A DNA stretch of 64,000 nt from Deltaproteobacteria bacterium (GTDB lineage Bacteria > Desulfobacterota > Desulfobulbia > Desulfobulbales > Desulfurivibrionaceae): NCBI GenBank assembly GCA_013349295.1, contig DUZW01000008.1, forward strand, positions 43,378 to 107,377. The letters are read 5' to 3'. A program made the position numbers and the translations under genes. The notes beneath the pieces are model-generated. The model did not search any database. It worked only from the letters and a program-made list of their open reading frames with translations, and was not told the origin of the DNA. Below, in pieces: positions 43,049-51,842 of this stretch. Positions within the stretch are counted from its first letter, which is position 1. Every line of letters begins with the position of its first letter.

Positions 43049-44677
43049 ATGATACACCTTACCAACATCACCAAACAGCATGGCTCGCAGATCCTTTTTG
43101 CCAACGCCAGCCTGCAGATACTCCCGGGCGTACGCACCGGGTTGGTCGGCCCCAACGGCGCGGGAAAATCCACCATCTTCAGGCTGATCACCGGCGAAGA
43201 GGAGGCGGACAAGGGCGAGATCTCCTGCGCCAAGAAAACAGTGATCGGCTATTTTTCCCAGGAGGTGGGGGAGATGTCCGGTCGCTCGGCATTGGAAGAG
43301 ACCATGTCCGCGGTGGGCGAGGTGGTGCGGTTGGGCGAACAGCTCCAGGAGATGGAGGCTGCCATGGCCCAGCCCATGGAGGACGATGCCATGACCGCCT
43401 TGCTGGAAAAATACGGCGACGCCATGGAAGAGTTCGAGCATCGCGGCGGCTACGATCTCGAATCACGGGCCCAGGCAGTCCTGACCGGGCTCGGCATCGG
43501 CCCGGATGATTTCAACCGGCCGGTGGAATCGTTCAGCGGCGGTTGGAAGATGCGCATCGCCCTGGCCCGAATCCTGACCCTGAACCCCGATGTCCTGCTG
43601 CTGGATGAGCCCACCAACCATCTGGATGTGGAGTCCATCGTCTGGCTGGAGGAATGGCTGGCCAAGGATTTCAAAGGCTCCGTGCTCATGACTTGCCATG
43701 ACCGCGATTTCATGAACCGCCTTGTCTCCCGAATCATCGAGGTGGCCAACGGAACCATCACCACCTACAGCGGCAATTACGACTTCTACCTGCGCGAGCG
43801 GGAGATCCGGCGGGAACAGCTGGCCGCCAGCTTCCGCCGCCAGCAGGAGATGCTGGCCAAGGAGGAGGATTTCATCGCCCGCTTCGCGGCCCGCGCCTCC
43901 CACGCCTCCCAGGTTCAATCCCGGGTCAAGAAGCTGGAAAAGATTGAGCGCATCGAACTGCCTGCGGAACAGCGGGTGATTAATTTCGAATTCAGCGAAC
44001 CGCCCCGCAGCGGCGATGACGTGGTGTCCATAGAAGGTTTGGCCAAGGCCTGGCCCTTGGATGAGGGCGGAGAGCGGTCGGTATTCAGCGGCATTTCCGG
44101 GGTAATTCGGCGGGGGGAAAAGGTCGCGGTGGTCGGGGTCAACGGCGCGGGCAAGTCAACCTTGCTTAAAGTCTTGGCCGGCCAGACCGAGCCCAGCAGC
44201 GGCAGCGTCACCATTGGGGCCAATGTCAGCCTCGGCTATTTCAGCCAGCATGCCATGGATGTCCTGGCCCCGGAAAGAACCGTTTTCGATACCGTGCAGG
44301 ATGCCCTGCCCCAGGCCAACATCGGCACGGTGCGCAACCTTTGCGCCGCCTTTCTCTTTCAGGGTGACACCGTGGACAAACAGATCAAGCTGCTGTCCGG
44401 CGGCGAAAAAAGCCGGGTGGTGCTGGCCACCATGCTGGCCCGACCGTTGAACTTCCTGATCCTGGACGAACCCACCAACCACTTGGACATCCAGTCGCGG
44501 GAAGTCCTCCTGGGAGCGCTGCAAAAATTCACCGGCACCGTGGTGCTGGTCAGCCATGACCGGCATTTTCTCCGCTCGCTGGTGAACCGGGTCATGGAGG
44601 TGGACCACGGGGAAATGCGGTCCTACGGGGGGGATTACGAATACTACCTGCGCAAGTCCGGGCATCTCCCCGCCTGA
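43049..44677 (+). CDS. ABC-F family ATPase (ribosome-associated type)
   Basis: This 542-residue soluble protein has two ATPase cassettes and no membrane part. The first cassette: Walker A VGPNGAGKST (about 33-42), signature SFSGGWKMRIALARIL, Walker B VLLLDEPTNHLDVES. A basic linker (about 235-310, REREIRREQLAASFRRQQE) joins the second: VGVNGAGKST, LLSGGEKSRVVLATML and LILDEPTNHLDIQS. ABC-F proteins act on the ribosomal E site in translation control or antibiotic protection; the subtype (Uup/YbiT-like or other) is not certain. The start at 43049 gives the usual MIHLTNITK beginning; its ribosome site is weak. Confidence 0.9.
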   Translation: MIHLTNITKQHGSQILFANASLQILPGVRTGLVGPNGAGKSTIFRLITGEEEADKGEISCAKKTVIGYFSQEVGEMSGRSALEETMSAVGEVVRLGEQLQEMEAAMAQPMEDDAMTALLEKYGDAMEEFEHRGGYDLESRAQAVLTGLGIGPDDFNRPVESFSGGWKMRIALARILTLNPDVLLLDEPTNHLDVESIVWLEEWLAKDFKGSVLMTCHDRDFMNRLVSRIIEVANGTITTYSGNYDFYLREREIRREQLAASFRRQQEMLAKEEDFIARFAARASHASQVQSRVKKLEKIERIELPAEQRVINFEFSEPPRSGDDVVSIEGLAKAWPLDEGGERSVFSGISGVIRRGEKVAVVGVNGAGKSTLLKVLAGQTEPSSGSVTIGANVSLGYFSQHAMDVLAPERTVFDTVQDALPQANIGTVRNLCAAFLFQGDTVDKQIKLLSGGEKSRVVLATMLARPLNFLILDEPTNHLDIQSREVLLGALQKFTGTVVLVSHDRHFLRSLVNRVMEVDHGEMRSYGGDYEYYLRKSGHLPA

Positions 44678-44717
44678 GCGGAAGAGTCTGAGCGAACCGC
44701 TTCCGGACCCGACCAGC

Positions 44718-45431
44718 TTAGGCGGTGAGTCCTTTCTGACGCGCCGCCCGTTCAAAGCAAAAAATAACCTGGGACAATTGCCGCTCCACGTTAGCGGTCG
44801 GCGTGAAATGGATGCCGTAGGTAGCGAACTTCGTTGTCCCTTTGTCTGCCCTTCGGGCAATGGTTGCGGTCTCGATCTTGACCAGAAAGCTCTCCATTGC
44901 CCCGGGAAGGGTAAATTCGCTTGCGGGCAGCGCATGGTTGAGCTGGAGGCAGAGGGCCCGGATCTCGCTGGGGACCGTAACCGGGGTTGCCTGCGGCAAC
45001 CGGACAAGGATTCCGGTTGTGCTGATATCTTCTATCCGACCGGCAAGAATCCATTTCGCGGCGGTTTGAAAGATGGCGACACTGTCGGCGGTGGGCACGA
45101 CCCGGTACGCATTCCGGCGCTGGATGATCGAAACCTGCGTAGGGAGAGCGAGCTCCAGATACTCATCATTGAGCCGAAGAATCCGGCTCTTGCCGACGAT
45201 ATTCCGCCCCAGCACGCAGCGAAACTGAAACTCCACCTCGCCGGCGATGAATTTCGAACCCTTATCCCGCTTGGCCAGGATCAGACGCGAGGTTGAGGCC
45301 TTGACAACCCAGGCGTCACAGCTATGCCCGTGCTGGACAATGCCCAAGGGTTTGCGCCGCTCCAACATCAGTTCAAAGATCCGGCTGACCGCACCCGGCT
45401 CCTGAACAATCTCAACGTCAGAATCTTTCAT
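44718..45431 (-). CDS. PilZ domain c-di-GMP effector protein
   Basis: This 237-residue protein has an N-terminal YcgR-N-like beta domain (about 1-105) and a C-terminal PilZ domain (about 108-225). c-di-GMP ligands: the R-x3-R motif in RRNAYRVVPT and the D-I-S-x2-G motif in IEDISTTGILVRLP. It thus probably reads the c-di-GMP made by the several GGDEF proteins in this window and may act on flagella or surface behaviour. The start at 45431 has AGGGAG upstream; a TTG three codons earlier is less likely. Confidence 0.85.
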   Translation of the reverse strand: MKDSDVEIVQEPGAVSRIFELMLERRKPLGIVQHGHSCDAWVVKASTSRLILAKRDKGSKFIAGEVEFQFRCVLGRNIVGKSRILRLNDEYLELALPTQVSIIQRRNAYRVVPTADSVAIFQTAAKWILAGRIEDISTTGILVRLPQATPVTVPSEIRALCLQLNHALPASEFTLPGAMESFLVKIETATIARRADKGTTKFATYGIHFTPTANVERQLSQVIFCFERAARQKGLTA

Positions 45432-45756
45432 CCTACCCAAACTCCCTGCGGCCCAGACGCCCTCTTAGAAAATAAACCGACTGTAATTTTTAACGATACC
45501 AATATTGATGGTCTCGGACAACGGGAAAAGAGCAACGGAAGTACTTGACCAACTCCGCGCCTATCCGCGACTTCAACAATCTTTGTCATAGCCGACCGAC
45601 ACCGATCCTGCCCGCGACAAAAAAAGTTTTTTCCGCTTGCTTTTTCCTGGTGCTTTCACCGACAATACAAGTACGCCCCGATGGCCGCTTTCCTTCCCAC
45701 TGAATCCCCCTCTGCTCAGCGGCGAAGCCTCATCGGGGCTTTCTTGCGCCCTGGAC
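45432..45756 (-). other. Intergenic stretch between prfC and the PilZ gene
   Basis: About 325 bases. GCCCCGATG (45675-45683) and CATCGGGGC (45731-45739) form a 9-bp inverted repeat with a long loop, possibly part of the prfC 3' end. No gene is seen. Confidence 0.35.
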
Positions 45757-47343
45757 TCAGCTGTGCTCGCGGGTCTTGCGAAAGATAATCTCCGGAAACA
45801 ACTCCTGAACCCTGCCCAGCCGCCACTCGCTTTCAGCCAGATAGGCCAGATGCCCTTCGGCGTCCAGAGCCAGATGGGCCTGATTCTTGCTCTTGAACTC
45901 ATCGAGTTTCTTACGGTCATCGCAGTCGATCCAGCGGGCGGTGGCGTAGGTCACCGGCTCGTAGACCGCCTCCACCCCGTATTCCGCTTTCAGCCGGGAC
46001 ATGGTCACCTCAAACTGGAGCACGCCCACCGCACCCAGAATGTAGTCGCTGCCCATGGTCGGTCGGAAGAGCTGCACCGCGCCTTCCTCGGCCAGCTGCA
46101 CCAAGCCCTTGTTCAGCTGCTTGATCTTGAGCGGGTTCTTGATCAGCACCCGCCTGAAATGCTCGGGCGCAAAATTGGGAATGCCGGTGAACTTGAGGGG
46201 TTCCTTGTCGGAGAAGGTATCACCGATCTTGATGGTCCCGTGGTTGTGGATGCCGATGATATCGCCGGGCCAGGCCTCCTCCACGTTGGTCCGATCCTGG
46301 GCCATGAAGATGGTGGCGTTGGCCAGGGAGACCTCCTTGCCGAGCCGGTGGTGCATGACTTTCATCCCCCGGGTGAACTTGCCGGAGCAGATGCGGAAAA
46401 AAGCGATCCGGTCGCGGTGCGCCGGGTTCATGTTGGCCTGGATCTTAAAGGTGAATCCGGAAAAGGCCTCCTCGTCCGGGGAAACCATGCGGGTCGTGGT
46501 GGCGCGGGGGCCGGGCGAGGGAGCCAGCTCGACAAAGGCGTCCAGCAACTCGCGCACCCCGAAGTTGTTGACGGCGCTGCCGAAGAACACCGGGCTCTGA
46601 CTGGCTTTGAGATACTCTTTATGGTCAAAGGGACTGGCCGCGCCGGCCAGGAGTTCGATATCCTCGCGCAGCCGGTCTGCTTGGCTGCCCAGCATCTGGT
46701 CCAAAAGAGGATCATCCAGACCCTTGACCACGATGGAGTCCTGGGGCCGCCTGTCCTTGCTGGGGGTAAAAAGGTTCAGTTCCTGGCGCATGATGTTGTA
46801 GACCCCCTTGAAGCTCTTGCCCATGCCGATGGGCCAGGTGAGCGGGGTGCACTCGATCTGCAGCTTCTCCTCTATCTCGCTCAAGATATCCAGGGGCTCG
46901 CGACCCTCGCGATCCAGCTTGTTAATGAAGGTAATCACCGGGGTGTTGCGCATCCGGCAGACCTCCATGAGCTTCTCGGTCTGGGCCTCGACCCCCTTGG
47001 CGCTGTCAATGACCATGAGCGCGCTGTCCACCGCGGTGAGCACCCGATAGGTGTCCTCGGAAAAATCCTTATGCCCTGGGGTATCCAGCAGATTGACCTC
47101 GAAGTCGCGGTAATCGAACTGCATCACCGAGGTGGTCACCGAGATGCCGCGCTCCTTTTCGATGGACATCCAGTCGCTGACCGCATGGTTATCGGTCTTG
47201 CGCGATTTTACCGCCCCGGCCATCTGAATGGCCCCGCCAAAGAGCAGGAGCTTTTCGGTGAGGGTGGTTTTACCCGCATCGGGATGGCTGATGATGCCGA
47301 ATGTCCGGCGCCGCTTGATTTCTTTCTCCAATATACTGCTCAT
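45757..47343 (-). CDS. prfC: Peptide chain release factor 3
   Basis: This translation GTPase of 528 residues (E. coli RF3: 529) recycles RF1/RF2 from the ribosome after stop-codon release. G domain motifs: G1 [17 protein letters not shown]2 region [11 protein letters not shown]3 [16 protein letters not shown]4 [10 protein letters not shown]; then domain 2 and the C-terminal [20 protein letters not shown]. The start at 47343 has AAGGAGC directly upstream; a longer reading from 47415 has none. It stands alone. A large plus-strand frame opposite it is a shadow of this gene. Confidence 0.95.
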   Translation of the reverse strand: MSSILEKEIKRRRTFGIISHPDAGKTTLTEKLLLFGGAIQMAGAVKSRKTDNHAVSDWMSIEKERGISVTTSVMQFDYRDFEVNLLDTPGHKDFSEDTYRVLTAVDSALMVIDSAKGVEAQTEKLMEVCRMRNTPVITFINKLDREGREPLDILSEIEEKLQIECTPLTWPIGMGKSFKGVYNIMRQELNLFTPSKDRRPQDSIVVKGLDDPLLDQMLGSQADRLREDIELLAGAASPFDHKEYLKASQSPVFFGSAVNNFGVRELLDAFVELAPSPGPRATTTRMVSPDEEAFSGFTFKIQANMNPAHRDRIAFFRICSGKFTRGMKVMHHRLGKEVSLANATIFMAQDRTNVEEAWPGDIIGIHNHGTIKIGDTFSDKEPLKFTGIPNFAPEHFRRVLIKNPLKIKQLNKGLVQLAEEGAVQLFRPTMGSDYILGAVGVLQFEVTMSRLKAEYGVEAVYEPVTYATARWIDCDDRKKLDEFKSKNQAHLALDAEGHLAYLAESEWRLGRVQELFPEIIFRKTREHS

Positions 47344-47702
47344 GTGCTCCTTTTCCTCTGTGCTTTCCGGGCCGGAACCCGGCCCACGGAACAGGGTATA
47401 TACCGCAAAAAACACAGTTTGTCAGCAAGTTCCACACAGCCAGGCCGGCGCAAGCAGCCCTGCCCTCGCTCCTCGTCAGCACAACCGGACACAAGGAAAC
47501 GCACCCGCAACTCCCTTGGCGCCCATGCCTCCGGGACGAATTTGCTTTATGCATCTCCGGCTGGAGTGTATACTTTTGTGACTATCCAGCAGCACCACAT
47601 CTGCTGAACAATTACATTTCGTGGTTTTTATCCAATTCCGGCATCAAGCTGGACAGTTACATACTTTTTTTTATTTTTTCCTTCTTTCCTCTTGGTGATC
47701 CC
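47344..47702. other. Intergenic stretch upstream of prfC and the methyltransferase gene
   Basis: About 359 bases between divergent genes. TGTATACTT near 47570 could be a plus-strand -10. Nothing else is convincing. Confidence 0.35.
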
Positions 47703-49481
47703 TTGTCTCTTAAGAAAAAAACGCCGACCAGAAAACCAACCGGGCCCGTCCGTCCTGCCAAGGCCTCCACCCCAGGTGGCCCGCCCAGCGGCAAGAGAAA
47801 ATCACCGCCGGAAAAATCCTTCGACAAAAGGGATCACCACCCTGGTAAGCCTTCCCCCCGTGGCCGCGCTTCCTCCAGCGCCAGGAAACAACGCCCGGAA
47901 AGATCCGAGGAAGAGGTATTCCGAACACCCGAATCCGCAACCGGGCGCCCGTCCAGCCGCAGAAACAATGCCTCGCCGGAAAAAACATTTGGTAAAAAGG
48001 ACCACCGCCCCGGCGCTGCTCCCCCCCGTGGCCGTGCTTCCGCCGGCGCCGGAAAACCGCGCTCGGAAAGATCCGAGGAAGAGGCATTCCGAACGCCCAA
48101 AACCACAACCGGGCGCCCATCCAGCCGCAGAAGCAATGCCTCGCCGGAAAAACCCTTTGGCAAAAAAGACCACCGCCCCGGCGCTGCTTCTCCCCATGGC
48201 CGTGCTTCCATCGGCACGGGCGAAGAGGACGAGGATGAAACGTTCTGGGCGCCAGCCACCCCAAACGACCGCTCCTTTGCCAGTTTTCTCAAACCGCTCA
48301 TTCCAGCAACGGTTTTTCCGGAAACCCAGTCAATCCTGCACAGCTCTCCCCTGGCCCATCTCGATTATTCCGTGGAGCTTCAGGTCAAGGACCAGGGGTT
48401 GCTTGCCTTCTGGAAACAACACCGGCTGCCCGGCCACCCGGAACAAGTAATCCGCTCCCCCAGGGCCCGGGGCTATCGCACCACCTCAAAACGCAAGGGT
48501 TTCCTCCACGGTTCCACCCTGTATCTGCTGCTGGGGGACAAGGGCGCCCTGCCCAAGAACCGCCAGTATTTTACCGCCTCGCCGCTGGAACCCAAGGAAC
48601 ATGAGATCATCTACCGCTTTCTCCAACAGAAGCTGAGCGAGCCGGCCTTCCGGCTCATCGCCGGCCATCTGAACTATCTCATCATCCGTGGCGGCTACAC
48701 GGAACAGGCGGTGATCTTCAATGTGGACCTGATGAACGGACCGCTGATCCGAAAAATGAAACTGCTGGGCGGTCATCTCCAAAAGCTTCCCGTACCTGTT
48801 TCCGCGGCCTTTGTCTATCTTGACCCAAGCAAGTCCGACTACTATCTGGAAGCCAAACGCCCGGCGGAGACCCTGCATTTCAAGAAGCTCTTCGGCCCGG
48901 ACCAATTGGGGGCAACCTACGGCGACTGCCGCTACCAGTTTCATCCGACCTCGTTTTCCCAGATCAACGAATCCATGGTGGAAACCATGCTGGAGCGGGC
49001 CAAGGAGTTGCTCGCCCCGGCCCCGGACCAGTCGCTCCTCGACCTGTACTGCGGCTACGGCCTGTTCAGCCATTTTCTCGCCCCCGCTTACCGGCAGGTG
49101 CTGGCCGTTGACGGCGAAGGCCCTTCCATTCGGGCCGCAGAGGCCAACAGCCGATTGAACAAACATCGGGGCGGCCAGACCCGCTTTCTCGCCCACCGGA
49201 TCACCGTCGGCTATCTGGAAAAAACGCTGCCGCCACCCATGCCCGACGAGGTGATTCTCCTTGACCCGCCCCGTCAGGGGACTTTGCCGGGAGTAATCGC
49301 CTCGCTGGCTCGCCGAAAGGCGAAAAAAATCCTCCATATCTTCTGCGGCGTGGACCAGATCCCCGCCTCCCTGCGGGAGTGGCAGACCAACGGCTATCAC
49401 GTCCGGCGCATTGCCCCCCTGGACATGTTTCCCGGCTCGGCCAATCTCGAAGTCCTGGTTCTCCTGGAACCAAAGGCGTGA
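47703..49481 (+). CDS. TrmA/RlmC-type methyltransferase with a repetitive basic N-terminal extension
   Basis: This protein has 592 residues. Residues 1-185 are a low-complexity basic and Pro/Ser-rich region made of 56-residue tandem repeats (PSSRRNNASPEK, KKDHRP, RSEEEAFRTP). From about 195 the sequence resembles (uracil-5-)-methyltransferases of the TrmA/RlmC/RlmD family: SQINESMVETMLERAKELL, motif I LLDLYCGYGLFSHFL, the acidic VDGEGPSIRAAEANSR, and VILLDPPRQGTLPG with the P-P-R motif; the nucleophile region reads ILHIFCGVDQIP, a cysteine close to the usual place. Substrate RNA is unknown. Start is a TTG at 47703, MSLKKKTPTRKP; no ATG is available in frame nearby. Confidence 0.8.
   Translation: MSLKKKTPTRKPTGPVRPAKASTPGGPPSGKRKSPPEKSFDKRDHHPGKPSPRGRASSSARKQRPERSEEEVFRTPESATGRPSSRRNNASPEKTFGKKDHRPGAAPPRGRASAGAGKPRSERSEEEAFRTPKTTTGRPSSRRSNASPEKPFGKKDHRPGAASPHGRASIGTGEEDEDETFWAPATPNDRSFASFLKPLIPATVFPETQSILHSSPLAHLDYSVELQVKDQGLLAFWKQHRLPGHPEQVIRSPRARGYRTTSKRKGFLHGSTLYLLLGDKGALPKNRQYFTASPLEPKEHEIIYRFLQQKLSEPAFRLIAGHLNYLIIRGGYTEQAVIFNVDLMNGPLIRKMKLLGGHLQKLPVPVSAAFVYLDPSKSDYYLEAKRPAETLHFKKLFGPDQLGATYGDCRYQFHPTSFSQINESMVETMLERAKELLAPAPDQSLLDLYCGYGLFSHFLAPAYRQVLAVDGEGPSIRAAEANSRLNKHRGGQTRFLAHRITVGYLEKTLPPPMPDEVILLDPPRQGTLPGVIASLARRKAKKILHIFCGVDQIPASLREWQTNGYHVRRIAPLDMFPGSANLEVLVLLEPKA
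47800..48230 (+). repeat. Tandem 168-bp repeats coding for the methyltransferase head
   Basis: AGATCCGAGGAAGAGG recurs at 47901 and 48069, a period of 168 bases (56 codons); CCGGGCGCCC...CAGCCGCAGA and GGACCACCGCCCCGGCGCTG recur with the same period. Two full units and part of a third are visible. Third-position changes are few, so the duplication is recent or kept alike by conversion. Confidence 0.85.
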
Positions 49482-49497
49482 TTTTGATGGCTGAAGG

Positions 49498-49561
49498 TTT
49501 TCAGGACAAATGATGGTTGATATAATTCAGTCGTCCGTCTTCAGGCTTCGGTCTTCAGTCT
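49498..49561 (+). promoter_or_regulatory. Possible pta promoter followed by a short TCTTCAG repeat
   Basis: TATAAT at 49521-49526 lies 17 bases after a weak TTTTCA. Directly after it, GTCTTCAGGC, TTCG, GTCTTCAGTC (49535-49561) is a short direct repeat in the untranslated leader of pta. Confidence 0.4.
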
Positions 49562-49588
49562 AAGATACCACCACGAGGCATCCCATCC

Positions 49589-51685
49589 ATGGCGCAGAGC
49601 GTATATATCGTGGCAATCGGACCCCAGAGCGGCAAATCGCTGGTCGCGCTCGGCATCATGGAGCTTTTGTCCCGCCGTTTGCGGCGGGTCGGCTATTTCC
49701 GCCCCATCATTCCCTCGCGTACCGTGGCAGACAACAATCTGCAGTTGATCAAAACCCGCTACCGCCTTGAGTTCGAGTACGACGAACTGTTCGCCCTGTC
49801 CCACGAGGAGGCCCAGCATCTTTCCGCCGAAGGGCGCACCGATCAGATCATCAAAACCATTCTCGACAAATACAGGCAACTGGAAAGCAAGTGCGATTTC
49901 GTTCTCTGCGAAGGCACCGATTTCAGCGGGCTTTCCCTGCCCTTTGAGTTCGAGTTCAACGCCGAGGTGGTCAACAACCTGGGCTGCCCCATCCTGCTGC
50001 TCTTGAACTGCCACGCCAAATCCCCGGAGGATATCCTCGATGCCTTGCATGTGGCCCAGGAATCCTTCCTCAAAAAGGGCTGCACCATCCTGGCAAGCGT
50101 GCTCAACCGGGTGGAACCCGATCTCATGGAGACGGTGCGGGAAAAAGTCCGGGAATTCGGCCAGGAGACCGGGCCGATCTATGTCCTGCCCGAAGAGCCG
50201 TTTCTGGGCAAACCCACCGTGGGAGAGATCGCCAGAGCTCTGGACGCCAGGATCATCATGGGAGACCCGGAAGAGATGAACCGGGAGGTGACCGATTTCA
50301 AGGTGGCGGCCATGAACCTGCCGCACTTTCTCGACCATCTTGAGGAAGGCGATCTGATCATCGCGCCCGGCGACCGCTCGGATATCATCCTTGGCTGCCT
50401 GGCCGCCAACTTCTCCAGCACCTACCCGAGCATCGCCGGGCTCCTGCTTTCCGGCGGCTTTGTGCCGGACGCGCAGATTTCCTTGCTCGTCCAGGGCTTG
50501 AGTTACCGGGTGACAGTGCCCATTGTCAGCGTACAAACCGACACCTTTACCACGACCATGAACGCCAGCGGTGTGCCCCCAATGCTCATCCCGGAAAACA
50601 ACCGCAAGATCGCCACCGCCCTAGGGCTTTTCGAGGCGCATATCGACCTGGCCGAGCTGGAAAGCCGGATCTCCCTTGTGAAATCCACGCGGGTCACCCC
50701 GATGATGTTCGAATACAATCTGGTGGAGATGGCCCAGAAGCACCGGCAGCACATCATCTTGCCCGAAGGCGCGGAAGAGCGGGTCCTGAGGGCCAGTGAA
50801 ATGCTTATCCGGCGCGGAGTCGCGGAGATCACCCTGCTGGGCGACCCGGCGGAAATCCGGTGCACGGCCAGCAAACTCGGCCTTGATCTTACAAACATCG
50901 GGATTATCGATCCAGCCACCTCCACCCTGCGCGAGGACTTTGCCCAGACCTACTTCGCGCTCCGCCGGCACAAGGGGATCACCGAAAAAACCGCCATGGA
51001 CACGATGACCGATGTCAACTATTTCGGCACCATGATGATCCACAAGGGACTGGCCGACGGCATGGTTTCCGGGGCGGTGCATACCACCGGGGACACCATT
51101 CGCCCGGCCCTGCAGATCATCCGCACCCAGCCGGGGGTTTCCATTGTTTCCAGCGTCTTCCTGATGTGTCTTGCGGACCGGGTCCTGATCTATGGCGACT
51201 GCGCGGTCAATCCCGACCCCAACGCCCAGGAGCTTGCGGAGATCGCCATAAGTTCGGCGGAAACCGCAAAGATCTACGGCATTGAACCCCTGGTCGCCAT
51301 GTGCTCTTATGCCACCGGCTCCTCGGGCAAGGGCGCCGACGTGGATAAGGTGCGCGAAGCGACCCGGATCGCCAAGGAACTTCGGCCCGACCTCAAGATA
51401 GAGGGGCCGATCCAGTACGATGCGGCGGTTGACGCCGGGGTCGCAAAAACCAAACTGCCGGACAGCCTGGTGGCGGGCAAGGCCACGGTGTTCATCTTTC
51501 CCGATCTGAACACCGGCAACAACCTGTACAAGGCCGTGCAACGCTCGGCCAACGCCGTGGCCATCGGCCCGGTTCTCCAGGGGTTGAACAAACCGGTTAA
51601 CGACCTGAGCCGGGGCTGCACCGTGCCCGACATCGTCAATACCGTGGCCATCACCGCCATCCAGGCCCAGGCCGCCCGTAACTGA
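49589..51685 (+). CDS. pta: Phosphate acetyltransferase
   Basis: This 698-residue enzyme interconverts acetyl-CoA and acetyl phosphate, making or using acetate together with acetate kinase. It has the long form: an N-terminal P-loop domain of the dethiobiotin-synthetase type (AIGPQSGKSLVALGIMELL, about 5-230), a DRTGG domain (about 215-330), and the C-terminal PTA_PTB catalytic domain (about 370-698: ILPEGAEERVLRASEMLI, DGMVSGAVHTTGDTIRPALQ, YATGSSGKGADVDKVREAT). GAGG lies about ten bases before the ATG. ackA follows after 157 bases that hold a long inverted repeat. In sulfate reducers this pair yields ATP from acetyl-CoA. Confidence 0.95.
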   Translation: MAQSVYIVAIGPQSGKSLVALGIMELLSRRLRRVGYFRPIIPSRTVADNNLQLIKTRYRLEFEYDELFALSHEEAQHLSAEGRTDQIIKTILDKYRQLESKCDFVLCEGTDFSGLSLPFEFEFNAEVVNNLGCPILLLLNCHAKSPEDILDALHVAQESFLKKGCTILASVLNRVEPDLMETVREKVREFGQETGPIYVLPEEPFLGKPTVGEIARALDARIIMGDPEEMNREVTDFKVAAMNLPHFLDHLEEGDLIIAPGDRSDIILGCLAANFSSTYPSIAGLLLSGGFVPDAQISLLVQGLSYRVTVPIVSVQTDTFTTTMNASGVPPMLIPENNRKIATALGLFEAHIDLAELESRISLVKSTRVTPMMFEYNLVEMAQKHRQHIILPEGAEERVLRASEMLIRRGVAEITLLGDPAEIRCTASKLGLDLTNIGIIDPATSTLREDFAQTYFALRRHKGITEKTAMDTMTDVNYFGTMMIHKGLADGMVSGAVHTTGDTIRPALQIIRTQPGVSIVSSVFLMCLADRVLIYGDCAVNPDPNAQELAEIAISSAETAKIYGIEPLVAMCSYATGSSGKGADVDKVREATRIAKELRPDLKIEGPIQYDAAVDAGVAKTKLPDSLVAGKATVFIFPDLNTGNNLYKAVQRSANAVAIGPVLQGLNKPVNDLSRGCTVPDIVNTVAITAIQAQAARN

Positions 51686-51782
51686 GGAGCAATGGTGCAT
51701 CTGCTTTGTCATCGGTCCGCTCGTGTGCAACAGCACACTTCGCCGACCTTTTCCGCGCATCTGCACCATTGCTTCTCAGTTA
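51679..51782. repeat. Long inverted repeat with nested hairpin between pta and ackA
   Basis: TAACTGAGGAGCAATGGTGC plus A (51679-51699) is repeated inverted at 51762-51782 with one mismatch. Between the arms, GTGTGC-AACA-GCACAC (51723-51738) forms a second hairpin. The left arm overlaps the pta stop codon. In the RNA this could set the relative expression or stability of pta and ackA; it also resembles the remains of a small insertion. Confidence 0.6.
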
Positions 51783-51842
51783 CGACAAGAATGTTTAAAT
51801 TTATTTTTAGTTTTAGCTGAACAGTTACCAAGGAATAATACC

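Noticed and set aside
45637..47607. Plus-strand open frame of 656 codons
   Set aside because: It is antisense to prfC, a complete and conserved gene, and shows no family motif.
49541..51769. Minus-strand open frames opposite pta
   Set aside because: No motifs; pta is complete on the plus strand with the expected domains.
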